64,000 bases of DNA from Thermoleptolyngbya sichuanensis A183 (GTDB lineage: Bacteria; Cyanobacteriota; Cyanobacteriia; Elainellales; Elainellaceae), in the NCBI RefSeq assembly GCF_013177315.1, contig NZ_CP053661.1:1798001-1862000 (forward strand). Reading direction: 5' to 3'. Made by a program: the position numbers and the translations under genes. Below are positions 54,930 to 62,823 of this stretch, piece after piece. Below the pieces are notes generated by a model. The model saw nothing but the letters and a program-made list of their open reading frames with translations. It was not told the DNA's origin and ran no database searches. Position 1 is the stretch's first letter, and each line of letters starts with the position of its first letter.

Positions 54930-54945
54930 ATTTAGACTTCTAAAT
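54930..54945. promoter_or_regulatory. Candidate BlaI-type operator palindrome
   Basis: ATTTAGA-CT-TCTAAAT is a perfect inverted repeat with a 2-bp centre that ends 10 bp before the ATG of the BlaI-like repressor. BlaI/MecI proteins are dimers that bind such dyads and repress their own operon, so autoregulation is plausible. Confidence 0.45.
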
Positions 54946-54955
54946 TTAGGTGCGT

Positions 54956-55381
54956 ATGGCATTACCCGAACCTCGCCCCCGTCAGCTTTCTCTGGGGCCG
55001 TTGGAGCGCGAGATCTTAGAAATCCTGTGGCAGCTAGAATCGGCAACGGTTAAGGAGATACACGATCGCATCTTGGCAGACCCAAATCGGGAGTTGGCGT
55101 ATGCGTCTGTGACCACGGTGCTGAATCGGCTAACGGGCAAGGGCTGGCTGGCGTGCGATCGCCACGGGCGGGCGTTTCACTGGCGGCCGCTAGTGTCGCG
55201 AGAAGAGGCGCAGATGCTCCAGGCACACGAGCATCTGCATCGCTTCTTGTCCGTCAGCAGTCCCGACGTGGTGGCGGCTTTTGCAGATGACCTAGATGTT
55301 GCCAGCCTGGAACAGTTGGATGCCATCACTCAACGGCTGAAGGCCGCACGGCAAAAGCGGGAGGGGGAGTCATGCACCTGA
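54956..55381 (+). CDS. BlaI/MecI/CopY-family transcriptional repressor
   Basis: This is a winged-helix repressor of about 141 residues. The family core is clear: LEREILEILWQLESATVKEI (helices 1-2), LAYASVTTVLNRLTGKGWL (recognition helix) and RAFHWRPLV (wing). A C-terminal dimerisation helix carries REEAQ and ends LKAARQKREGE. It overlaps by 10 bp the start of the M56 protease, the usual arrangement in which the protease inactivates the repressor upon signal. There is no beta-lactamase nearby, so the target regulon may be different. An in-frame GTG lies two codons upstream. Confidence 0.92.
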   Translation: MALPEPRPRQLSLGPLEREILEILWQLESATVKEIHDRILADPNRELAYASVTTVLNRLTGKGWLACDRHGRAFHWRPLVSREEAQMLQAHEHLHRFLSVSSPDVVAAFADDLDVASLEQLDAITQRLKAARQKREGESCT

Positions 55382-56226
55382 TGCTGATTTTGGGGGCGAT
55401 CGCCCTGGCTATCCTCTCGCGCCTGATTGCTAAGCACCGTTCTGTCGCGCCTGCCCACCGGTGGACTGCGGCGCTGGGGCCGTTTCTATTTGCGCCGCTG
55501 CTGCTGCTGTGTACGGTCGTCGCCGTTTTTTGCATGGGCCGCGAGGGGCATATGCTAGGGCTGTCCGTCGGCTCTCTGGGCTGGGTTCTAGCTGTCGGCA
55601 GTTTGACCCTTGCAGGCGGAATGCTGCTGCGGCTGGGCAGGCAGGTGGGGCGATTGCGCCGCACGTTGCAAACTCTGCCGTTTGTGGAAACCCACGGGCT
55701 TGCTGCTCGTTTGCTCGACACGCCTGCTCTGTTTGCGGCGCAGGTTGGTTTTTGGCAACCCGAACTGGTCGTTAGTCGGGGGTTGCTAGAAACGCTCTCT
55801 GCCGAGCAAGTTACTGCTGTGCTGGCCCATGAACAGGCCCACACCCACTATCGCGACACCTTCTGGTTTTTCTGGCTGGGCTGGCTGCGCGGTCTTACGG
55901 CCTGGCTTCCCCACACTGAAGCCCTCTGGCAAGAACTGCTGCGACTGCGAGAACTCCGCGCCGATCGCTGGGCGGCTCAGCATGTTGACCCGCTGCTGCT
56001 AGCAGAGTCGCTGGTGCAGGTGGTGAGGTCGCCGCTGACAGAGGTTGACTTTCCCTGCGCGGCTTTTGGCGAAGCCACATCACCCTGCCGTCTGGCGGAG
56101 CGGATTGAGGCGCTGTTGCCCGATGCCGAGGGTAACCTGGCAAGTTTCCCAGAGCGCGATCGCCTCCCCTGGCTGTGGCTCCTGGCATCGGGTCTTCCCC
56201 TCTGCACGCTATTGATACATCACTAG
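55372..56226 (+). CDS. M56-family (BlaR1-like) membrane metalloprotease
   Basis: The 284 residues have several transmembrane helices (about 2-20, 36-55, 63-87 and possibly 160-180) and the zinc motif HEQAH at 153-157 with the downstream glutamate probably in LRELRADRWA. It lacks the C-terminal penicillin-binding sensor of BlaR1, as do most M56 proteins in non-pathogens. The likely role is signal-dependent cleavage of the overlapping BlaI-type repressor. The signal is unknown. Confidence 0.9.
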   Translation: MHLMLILGAIALAILSRLIAKHRSVAPAHRWTAALGPFLFAPLLLLCTVVAVFCMGREGHMLGLSVGSLGWVLAVGSLTLAGGMLLRLGRQVGRLRRTLQTLPFVETHGLAARLLDTPALFAAQVGFWQPELVVSRGLLETLSAEQVTAVLAHEQAHTHYRDTFWFFWLGWLRGLTAWLPHTEALWQELLRLRELRADRWAAQHVDPLLLAESLVQVVRSPLTEVDFPCAAFGEATSPCRLAERIEALLPDAEGNLASFPERDRLPWLWLLASGLPLCTLLIHH

Positions 56227-56353
56227 ATCTTGCTCGGGGACTTGCTTTGCGGCAGTGATGCCCACAAGATGGCATGTCAGCTACTTTGGAGTTGGGCAAT
56301 TTCTAGTCAGTTATTTCTAGTCAGTTTCTATCTGTTCCGACACTTGCTCCTGG

Positions 56354-57478
56354 CTACAGAACACTGACTAAAATTCCGAGTATGACGATTGCAACGAGAA
56401 TCGCCAACGCAATCTGGAGCCAACTGAAGGGGCGATCGCCACAGACTTTTCCAGACTGCCCGTTCACCACGATTGTGTAGCACCGTCCTTTGAACTCGTA
56501 GGCCCCCGTCCATACTGGCAGAAGGATGTGCTTAAAGGTAATGTCGCTATAGGAGGTGAAGAGGGAATAGGAGGTGGAGAGGGAATCGATACACTGTTCA
56601 TCGCCGCCAATTTTGCACTCTACAGCCCTACGAATTTCAGTCTCCATCTTTTTCTTTGCCCGCTCAAAACCCTCTTTGAGATTAATCTGATATCGCTGTA
56701 CCTTGAACCCTGACAAGTAAGAAGCGTTATAGGGCGCTAATTCAGACAAATCCCATCCCTCAACAGCTCGCAAGTGATTTTGGTCAACTGATTCAGCCGC
56801 TGCCACAAGAACATCATCAAAGGCATAATCCACGCTTCCTGATACACGAGTCCAATGGGTTTCTACGACTTCGCGAGTGTCTGTAATGGTTCTCCCATCA
56901 TTATCAGTCATGGTATAAGTTTCAGTCCTTGTGTGGCGATCGCCCCGCTTCCCGCGATATTGACTACAGGTTTTGCAATCGTAGGTCCAGAATGGCAAAT
57001 AAATGCCCTGCAACCCCGCGTGTTGAGACAAGCGCTTCAGCCCCTTTGGCGCAAACCAGCGCTGGCGCAGCCACTCGCTCACTTTCTCTCGGGCCTGCCT
57101 TTGGCCAATCGTGAACGGTACCACCCCGCCAGGAGTGACCACCGGGCTAGCAGTACGGGGCTGCGCCACGATATTGGTGTTGCAAAACGCACATTTCCCG
57201 GCCACCGTCGGCGGTTCAAACGTAAACCGAGCGCGGCACCCTGGACACTGCACTTCGACTGCCTGCCCGGACAGAGCGGCCAGTTGAGTATGCTTTTCAT
57301 TCAGGTGAGCCTCAAAGGATTGCTCTGCCAGCAGGGAGGTCTTGTTTCGGGCGATCGCCTCTCGCCGACCACAGTAAGGACACTCCATCTGTCCTCTTTT
57401 AGGATTAAACTCTAGCGACGCACCGCAGCCCGGACAGGAAAGCTGTGACTCACTGGAGGAGTGGCGCTGCATAGTCAT
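56354..57478 (-). CDS. Zinc-ribbon protein with C-terminal membrane anchor
   Basis: The 374 residues open with a zinc ribbon CPGCGASLEF...CPYCG (about 15-39). A second pair follows: CPGCRARF and CAFCN (about 79-100). A middle domain has CKTCSQYRGKRG and a set of beta strands (DALDD-type VDYAFDDVLV). A hydrophobic C-terminal helix (LQIALAILVAIVILGILVSVL) makes it a tail-anchored membrane protein. Similar zinc-ribbon proteins are found beside SPFH proteins in many bacteria, as here (the SPFH gene lies 140 bp upstream on the same strand). The function is unknown. Confidence 0.85.
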   Translation of the reverse strand: MTMQRHSSSESQLSCPGCGASLEFNPKRGQMECPYCGRREAIARNKTSLLAEQSFEAHLNEKHTQLAALSGQAVEVQCPGCRARFTFEPPTVAGKCAFCNTNIVAQPRTASPVVTPGGVVPFTIGQRQAREKVSEWLRQRWFAPKGLKRLSQHAGLQGIYLPFWTYDCKTCSQYRGKRGDRHTRTETYTMTDNDGRTITDTREVVETHWTRVSGSVDYAFDDVLVAAAESVDQNHLRAVEGWDLSELAPYNASYLSGFKVQRYQINLKEGFERAKKKMETEIRRAVECKIGGDEQCIDSLSTSYSLFTSYSDITFKHILLPVWTGAYEFKGRCYTIVVNGQSGKVCGDRPFSWLQIALAILVAIVILGILVSVL

Positions 57479-57579
57479 AGGAGTTTTTGCTAAGAGTTTG
57501 ATTCAGAGGTAGAGCAACCCTTGCGTTGGACGTTGCTTAACAGCATTTCAACAGCAAACGATGCAGAGCGAACCATGCG

Positions 57580-57607
57580 GAACAAACCATGCAGAACAAA
57601 CCATGCA
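57580..57607. repeat. Tandem repeat of a 14-bp unit
   Basis: GAACAAACCATGCA is repeated twice in perfect tandem between the SPFH gene and the zinc-ribbon gene. A shorter copy (GAACCATGC) lies just before it. It is in the probable leader of the zinc-ribbon gene. Confidence 0.8.
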
Positions 57608-57618
57608 AAACCCGCAGG

Positions 57619-58737
57619 TTACGGGGCAGGAGGAGGCGATGGTGGCAGCAAGACAGCCAGTTCTGGAACTGCATTTGCAAACTGCCAGCCATTCATCCCT
57701 GACCGCCATACGTAAGTCTGAGCAGTTAGCCCTTGTTGAAGAAGCGGATTCACTGGAAACGGCCCAAACGTTTGTCCGTCTCGAGACAAATACCATTGCG
57801 GCTGAGGTGGCGGTGGCGGTGCTGCTGCGGGCGAGGTGGCTGGCTGAGGCGCGGCAGCTGGCGGCTGCTGTGATTGAGCGGCGTTGGGGTTCAGCGCATT
57901 GGTCACCTGCTGCGCCATTGCCAAGCCCACTCCCAACTCCAAGAAAGAGTTCCCACCGCTCGGATTTTGGGCAGACTGCTCAATAGAGTTGGCGACTTGA
58001 TATTGGGTATATTGCTGCATATTGCCCAAAACCCCGATCGAAGCCCGCTTGTCAAGCGCAGCTTCTACCTCTGGCGGCAGCGAAATGTTTTCAATAAGCA
58101 GTTGCGTCAGATCCAAACCAAACCGCTGCACGTCTGCCTGCATATTCTGGCGAATTGTGTTGCTGATCTCCTGATAACGAGATGCCAGATCGAATAGAGG
58201 GACTTGGGCTGCTCCGATAGAGGAGGTAAAAGCGGTCATAATCATGTTGCGGATGTGATCGCTGACCTCATCCACCTGGAAAAGTCCATCCGTGCTGACC
58301 AACTCTTGAAGCAGAACTTCAGGCTGAACAATCCGCACATTATAGGTGCCATAGGCCCGTAGGCGAACAGGGCCCAGTTCGGCATCCCGGAGGATGATGG
58401 GATTAGAAGTTCCCCACTTGAGGTTCGTGAAAATTCGAGTATTGAAGAAGTATACTTCTGCCTTGAATGGAGAGTTGAAGGCATAGGGCCAACCCATTAG
58501 TGTTGTAAGAATGGGCAAATTTTGGGTTGACAGCGTATACATCCCAGGCCCGAAGCAGTCAGCAATGCGACCTTCGTTGACAAATACCGTCTTTTGACCA
58601 GGGCGTACGGTTAGCTTTGCCCCCATTTTGATTTCGTTGTTGTATCGCTGAAAGCGATAGACCATCGTGTCATTGGTAGAGTCTAACCACTCGATGATGT
58701 CTACAAACTCACCTCGAATCTTCTCGAAGAGACTCAC
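57619..58737 (-). CDS. SPFH (band 7)-like protein with C-terminal GYF-2 domain
   Basis: This has 372 residues. An N-terminal SPFH fold runs over about 30-225 (KLTVRPGQKTVFVNEGRIADCFGPG, YGTYNVRIVQPEVLLQEL, YQEISNTIRQNMQADVQRFGL), resembling the YdjI-type virion-core-like group and lacking an N-terminal hairpin helix. A Pro/Ala-rich linker follows (about 275-320). A GYF-2 domain (QWYLSRDGQTFGPFPVNPL) ends in a Pro tail. GTG at 58737 gives the usual head MSLFEKIRGEFVDIIEWLD; TTG 24 bp upstream is open but unsupported. It is upstream of, and probably co-transcribed with, the zinc-ribbon gene. Confidence 0.88.
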   Translation of the reverse strand: MSLFEKIRGEFVDIIEWLDSTNDTMVYRFQRYNNEIKMGAKLTVRPGQKTVFVNEGRIADCFGPGMYTLSTQNLPILTTLMGWPYAFNSPFKAEVYFFNTRIFTNLKWGTSNPIILRDAELGPVRLRAYGTYNVRIVQPEVLLQELVSTDGLFQVDEVSDHIRNMIMTAFTSSIGAAQVPLFDLASRYQEISNTIRQNMQADVQRFGLDLTQLLIENISLPPEVEAALDKRASIGVLGNMQQYTQYQVANSIEQSAQNPSGGNSFLELGVGLAMAQQVTNALNPNAAQSQQPPAAAPQPATSPAAAPPPPPQPQWYLSRDGQTFGPFPVNPLLQQGLTAQTYVWRSGMNGWQFANAVPELAVLLPPSPPPAP

Positions 58738-59531
58738 ACTAAGAGCTAATTTATGAAGCAAATCTTAAGAAGCCTGAAACTCTTGGCATGTGTGGCTTTG
58801 AGGTCATGTTTGCCCAGGAAAAGCGGTTTCTCGGAAATCCTTGATTAACAAGGCTTTCAGGCTCCTTTACAAATTAGCTCTAACCTCCAGGTTTAATCCA
58901 GGTCAGACAAGATTGGTCAACAACAGACTGAATCCGGACAATTGCAGAGATAGAGAAAATATTGCTTTTGAGGCGTTGCTTCTACGAACTAGCGATGCCT
59001 TTTGTAAGGCGAATGCACCCCTGAATGCTTTGCTTAGTGCTCAAAGTTTCAGATGTGTTGCTTAAGTCAGCACGAGTAACTCAGTTCGGCCTGAGCTAGC
59101 AGAAACAGCCCTGACAATCTGCAAGCCCATATATTCTGCAAGCCTATATATCAAGAGTAAGCTGATCCTAGTGTGCCCACGCTTCTAATCGAATAACGGA
59201 AATGAAGAAGGATTGGGTATCTTTAGTCAGGGCATCTCTGAAGGGAATGCGAAAGTTAGTTTCAGCCAATTTTTCAGCCGGTTGCTGAGCCTATCGATTG
59301 ATACAAGCTCTAGCTCTCATTTTCCGTAGTCTATCCAATAGTCTACCCATTGGGATAACGCATAGTTTTTCCTTGCCAGATCCTATGATGAACCTATGAC
59401 TTAGGTATCTTCAGCGCCTACCCTATGACACTTGGCAGATTTGAGGAAGTTGCAGAACCTATTAGAATGGGCAGCGAGAGGGGCGATCGCCTCGATTTTC
59501 ACCTAGGTTCTAAATTCCGCTCTAAGTTCCC
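58738..59531. other. Long intergenic region without a recognisable gene
   Basis: This 794 bp AT-rich stretch holds the promoter of the SPFH gene and of the TspO-like gene. A tandem 17-bp repeat TCTGCAAGCCCATATAT/TCTGCAAGCCTATATAT is at 59118-59151. A 74-codon open frame near its start lacks coding character. No RNA family could be recognised. Confidence 0.5.
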
Positions 59532-60008
59532 ATGATTCGATCTTGGATGGTGATTGGCGGGGTGATGCTGGGTCTGGCGTTTGCGCTGGGCAGCGTGACC
59601 ACTTCGCGGGGGCGCGGCTGGTTTCGGCGGCTGCGGCGGCCCGACTGGCTCACGTTTGAGAAATTTATCCCGGTGATTTGGACGACGGTCTTTACCTGCG
59701 CCGCTTGGTCTGCCTACATCATTTGGGAACGAGAACCGGGCACGTCTAGAACCTGGGGGCTGATGGCGACTTACCTGCTGCTGGAAGTGGTTACGCTGCT
59801 CTACACGCCTCTCATGCTGGGGGCACGGCGAATTCGCGTGGGGCTATGGCTGGGTGCGGCGGGGCTGGTGGTGGCGATCGCCCTCTTTATCATGCTGCTG
59901 CCGCTGTCGCGTCCGGCGGCTTGGCTGCTGATGCCGTATCTGATCTGGAGTCCCATCGGCACTTACACCACCTGGGAAATGATGCAGCTCAACCCTGAAG
60001 AAGCCTGA
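59532..60008 (+). CDS. TspO/MBR-family membrane protein
   Basis: The 158-residue protein has five hydrophobic helices as in TspO/translocator protein. The pattern RRPDWLTFEKFIPVIWTTVFTCAAWSAYIIW fits the P-W...P-x-W...AYxxW signature in divergent form (two spans shown here), and LLMPYLIWSPIGTYTTWEM matches the PYLLW...Y segment. TspO proteins bind tetrapyrroles and respond to stress in cyanobacteria. The binding residues cannot be assigned with certainty. It converges on the ABC permease, 18 bp away. Confidence 0.75.
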   Translation: MIRSWMVIGGVMLGLAFALGSVTTSRGRGWFRRLRRPDWLTFEKFIPVIWTTVFTCAAWSAYIIWEREPGTSRTWGLMATYLLLEVVTLLYTPLMLGARRIRVGLWLGAAGLVVAIALFIMLLPLSRPAAWLLMPYLIWSPIGTYTTWEMMQLNPEEA

Positions 60009-60026
60009 TCTAGTGTCTGTAGAAAT

Positions 60027-60668
60027 TCAGCTTGTGGGGGGCTGCACCGACCTTTGCAGGGCGCTCATACTCAGCTCCGCCACCAACGCCAGCAGCGCCA
60101 CGGGAACTGCGCCCACCAGCAAGATAGCGTTGTCGTATAGCGCAAAGCCGCGCACAATAAACGTTCCCAGCCCGCCCGCGCCGATAAACGCCGCCAGCGT
60201 TGCGCTGGCAATGACCTCCACCAGGGCTGTTTTGATGCCCGCAATGATGACGGGCAGCGCCAGGGGAAACTCCACCTGCCGCAACACCTGTACCGGACTC
60301 ATGCCCATGCCGTGGGCAGCTTCGCGGATCATTGGGTCAATGGTGCGAAAGGCGACATCCGTGCTGATCAGAATTGGCGGCATCACCAGCAGCGTCAGGG
60401 CGATCGCCGCCGATTGAAAGCTCAGCCCAAAGTAGGGAATCGCCAAAAACAAAATCGCCAGACTGGGAATCACCCGCAGCGCGTTGAAGCCATTGATCAG
60501 GACAGCCGAGACAGCGGGCGATCGCGCACTCCACAACCCCAGCGGCAACCCCAGCAGCAGCCCCACCGCCAGCGGCACCGCCACCAGCCACAAATGCTGC
60601 TGCAACGCATTCAGCAGCGCGTCCCCGTTTGCCATTCCATATTCATAGGCCTGCCTAAACACGCCCAC
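60027..60668 (-). CDS. ABC-transporter permease of the osmoprotectant/quaternary amine type
   Basis: The 213 residues have about six transmembrane helices and the EAA coupling loop EAAHGMGMSPVQVLRQVEFPLALPVIIAG, which contacts the ATPase. The closest named group is OpuB/OpuC/ProW-type permeases for glycine betaine or choline. No ATPase or substrate-binding gene is in the window, so its partners must lie elsewhere. The ParA-like gene ends 3 bp upstream of its start, implying co-transcription. Confidence 0.88.
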   Translation of the reverse strand: MGVFRQAYEYGMANGDALLNALQQHLWLVAVPLAVGLLLGLPLGLWSARSPAVSAVLINGFNALRVIPSLAILFLAIPYFGLSFQSAAIALTLLVMPPILISTDVAFRTIDPMIREAAHGMGMSPVQVLRQVEFPLALPVIIAGIKTALVEVIASATLAAFIGAGGLGTFIVRGFALYDNAILLVGAVPVALLALVAELSMSALQRSVQPPTS

Positions 60669-60671
60669 GCG

Positions 60672-61427
60672 CTACGCCTCCTCCAGCATCAGCAGTTCGC
60701 GCACCACTTCACGATAGGGCTGCACCACGCGCCACTCGCGGGTAAAGACGTGAATCGGTTCCCCTGCCATGTTGGACTCTGGAAAGCGCACCGACTTGGG
60801 CACGGGGTCAAATACGCGCACACCCTCAAGCTGCGATCGCAACAGCTTTAGCACGTCCTGCGTAATCACTGTGTTTGTTTCTGCCATCGTCGGCAGTACG
60901 CCCAGCACCCGCAAATTCGGATTCAGGCGACTCTTTACTGAGTCAATCGTCTCCAGCAATCCCTCTAGCCCTTTAATCGCAAAAAACTGACACTGCACGG
61001 GAATCAGCAGCCAGTCCGCAGCAGACAGGGCATTCAGCGTCAGCAGACCCAGGCTGGGCGGACAGTCGATTAAAATTTGCTCGAACTGAGATTTGGCAGG
61101 CTCCAGCGCCGATTTTAAGGCATAAAATCGATCGGGCTGGGAAAGCAAATCTTTTTCTGCTTTGACCAGAGAAATGTCGGTGGCCAGCAGGCTGAGTCCA
61201 AACCGAGTCGGGGCGATCGCCTCTGTAATACCAACCTTCGCAGTAATCACGTCATAGGTCGTGTAGGGAAGCGACGACGCATCTACGCCCAGTCCCGTAG
61301 ACAAGTTGCCTTGTGGGTCAAGATCTACCGCAAGGCATGGCCCTTCTTCCGCCAGCAGACCCGCCAGCGCGATCGTAGACGTGGTTTTTGCAACGCCGCC
61401 TTTCTGATTGGCGATCGCAATGATCAT
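60672..61427 (-). CDS. Orphan ParA-family ATPase
   Basis: This is a 251-residue deviant Walker-A ATPase: MIIAIANQKGGVAKTTS (KGGVAKT at 9-15), CLAVDLDPQGNLSTGLG, and LIDCPPSLGLLTLNAL. It resembles chromosomal ParA/Soj but no ParB or parS is seen nearby. Orphan ParA proteins in cyanobacteria position carboxysomes (McdA) or other cargo; the neighbour here gives no McdB. ATG at 61427 starts exactly at the conserved region; the frame continues 9 codons upstream. Confidence 0.9.
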   Translation of the reverse strand: MIIAIANQKGGVAKTTSTIALAGLLAEEGPCLAVDLDPQGNLSTGLGVDASSLPYTTYDVITAKVGITEAIAPTRFGLSLLATDISLVKAEKDLLSQPDRFYALKSALEPAKSQFEQILIDCPPSLGLLTLNALSAADWLLIPVQCQFFAIKGLEGLLETIDSVKSRLNPNLRVLGVLPTMAETNTVITQDVLKLLRSQLEGVRVFDPVPKSVRFPESNMAGEPIHVFTREWRVVQPYREVVRELLMLEEA

Positions 61428-61579
61428 AAGCCGACCCGCCCTGCGTCCAAACATGCTGCTTTAGAGAAGCATGTCTGCCTTTCCTTTTGCCGTCAGCTAA
61501 CCATGTTACCCCCACGATCGCACAAGCTCCAAATCTCTACTCCAAATCTCCACACCAAATGCAATTTCTAATGCATTTC

Positions 61580-61671
61580 AGGACTTACACACTTGCAATT
61601 AAGTTTTCTGGGTTTTGGACGATTTCTCGCGGGCTGCGCCCGCGAGAAATCGTCCAACTGCGTCAGTCCTA
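61580..61671 (+). repeat. MITE-like element, copy C (most complete)
   Basis: The 92-bp element starts AGGACTTACACACTTGC and ends GCGTCAGTCCT, so the outer 6 bp (AGGACT/AGTCCT) are inverted repeats. In between are AAGTTTTCTGGG and the perfect 13-bp hairpin ATTTCTCGCGGGC-TGC-GCCCGCGAGAAAT flanked by GGACG/CGTCC. It shares orientation with copy A. It encodes nothing. Confidence 0.9.
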
Positions 61672-61736
61672 GCACTGAATATTGCGTTGAATATATATTG
61701 CATTGAATATACTCCAAATGCCCATTCCAAACACAA

Positions 61737-61780
61737 ATGCTGTGAGCGTGCGGACATGAACCCGCAACGACCCACAGCAT
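61737..61780 (-). terminator. Long imperfect hairpin, probable rpsU terminator
   Basis: The outer stem ATGCTGTG/CACAGCAT and inner stem CGTGCGG/CCGCAACG (one bulge) enclose a short loop. Read on the minus strand it lies about 84 nt after the rpsU stop and is followed by TTTGTGTTTGG. A free-standing structured element is the alternative. Confidence 0.5.
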
Positions 61781-61863
61781 CGGTTGGTTTATATTCAGCC
61801 TGATATCAATCTCAAGCAAAGGGGCTTTGAAAAAGAGCAACCCGTTCTCTCACAACAGCACTT

Positions 61864-62046
61864 CTAGAAGCGCTTCCGCCGCAGTTTCCGCTTTGCCAAC
61901 GCCTTGCGCTTCCGCTTTTCTATCGGTGTTTCAAAATGGCGGTTTTTCCGCATATCTGGGAAGATCCCTGCCTGAGAAACTTTGCGCTTGAAGCGGCGGA
62001 GGGCCGATTCAATTCCTTCGTTTTCTCCAAGTACAACTTGGGCCAT
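61864..62046 (-). CDS. rpsU: 30S ribosomal protein bS21
   Basis: The 60-residue basic ribosomal protein reads [30 protein letters not shown], then RKNRHFETP, and ends in a Lys/Arg tail ([15 protein letters not shown]). It binds the 30S platform near the anti-Shine-Dalgarno. The start at 62046 has AGGAGA at 4-nt spacing; an ATG 48 bp upstream is not the family start. It lies 462 bp downstream of the RRM-protein gene on the same strand, an arrangement described as a cold-regulated cluster in Anabaena. Confidence 0.95.
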   Translation of the reverse strand: MAQVVLGENEGIESALRRFKRKVSQAGIFPDMRKNRHFETPIEKRKRKALAKRKLRRKRF

Positions 62047-62508
62047 TCCATCTCCTCTTAAATGTTCAGACTGAAGATTTAGAAAAAATCTCAATCAGCC
62101 TGTTTGCAAAATCCTTCTCTCCCGGTTTTGATCCTGATCTTGACTCTGGTTACTTAAGGTAGACACAACGTTCAAGAGCAATGGGGCGATCGCCCCACAT
62201 AGGTTGCTCTGAGATTGCTCTGATCAAGAATTGATTCTGAATCAAGCGCCACTCATTGCAGCAGCAAACTCGTAACCCACAAAGGCAAAAAACCACAAAG
62301 GCAAAAAACCACAAAGACAAAAACTTGCTTGGAACCGCACATTTGCTTCAACATGCAGCCCCAAGCAAACAGGCAAATACTAGCAATTAGGAAATCTGCG
62401 CTGCGCTCTATCGCAAAAACTGGCTTAGAAAAATCTGCTTTACCAAGCTAAAACCTGGCAAGATGCAAGACTACAAACCAGACCTTTGCAAGCTCTAGTA
62501 GGAAAGCT
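62047..62508. other. Long gap between the RRM-protein gene and rpsU
   Basis: The 462 bp carry a tandem 16-bp repeat at 62277-62323 and an AT-rich remainder with HIP1 near 62186. They may hold the rpsU promoter or a structured intercistronic leader. No open frame is convincing. Confidence 0.5.
62277..62323. repeat. Three tandem copies of a 16-bp unit
   Basis: CCACAAAGGCAAAAAA occurs at 62277 and 62293, and CCACAAAGACAAAAAC (one base shorter at the end) from 62309. It lies upstream of rpsU on the minus strand, where it reads as TTTTTTGCCTTTGTGG, a U-rich run that an RRM protein could bind. Confidence 0.85.
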
Positions 62509-62823
62509 CTAGTAGCGACGAGAGAAGTTGCCACCGCCGCCGCCCCGATTGCCACCCCAGCTACCGCCAGAGGAACGATCTTCGCGAGGCTTGGCCTTAT
62601 TCACCTTCAGATCGCGACCCATCCACTCTGCGCCATCCAGCGCTTCAATTGCCGCTTCTTCTTCCGCATCCGTACTCATTTCCACGAAGCCGAAGCCACG
62701 AGGGCGACCGGTTTCCCGATCGGTGGGAAGCTGAACGCGCTTTACCGTACCGTATTCAGCAAAAACTTGGGTAATTTCTTCCTGCGTTGCCTCGTAGGAC
62801 AGATTACCGATGTAAATGGACAT
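62509..62823 (-). CDS. RRM-type RNA-binding protein with Gly-rich tail
   Basis: The 104 residues form one RNA-recognition motif (RNP2 IYIGNL at 3-8, RNP1 RGFGFVEM at about 42-49) followed by a Gly/Ser/Arg tail (GGSWGGNRGGGGGNFSRRY). It is the cyanobacterial RbpA type, whose members are often cold-induced and bind single-stranded RNA. The start is ATG at 62823, where the RRM begins; the frame is open 30 codons upstream. It is upstream of rpsU on the same strand. Confidence 0.95.
   Translation of the reverse strand: MSIYIGNLSYEATQEEITQVFAEYGTVKRVQLPTDRETGRPRGFGFVEMSTDAEEEAAIEALDGAEWMGRDLKVNKAKPREDRSSGGSWGGNRGGGGGNFSRRY

Larger units (their letters stand above)
54469..54955. other. AT-rich divergent region upstream of the BlaI-type regulator
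   Basis: The 487 bp hold promoters for the short pentapeptide gene and for the BlaI/M56 pair. The candidate promoter at 54802 and palindrome at 54930 are the only clear signals. Confidence 0.5.
61428..61863. other. Intergenic region with MITE-like copy C and a second hairpin
   Basis: The 436 bp lie between the ParA-like gene and rpsU. They hold the ParA promoter, the MITE-like copy at 61580-61671, a direct repeat ATTGCGTTGAATAT/ATTGCATTGAATAT at about 61681-61710, and a long hairpin at 61737-61780. Confidence 0.6.

Noticed and set aside
58841-59065. 74-codon frame downstream of the SPFH promoter region
   Set aside because: There is no ribosome site, no recognisable composition and no homologue known to me.
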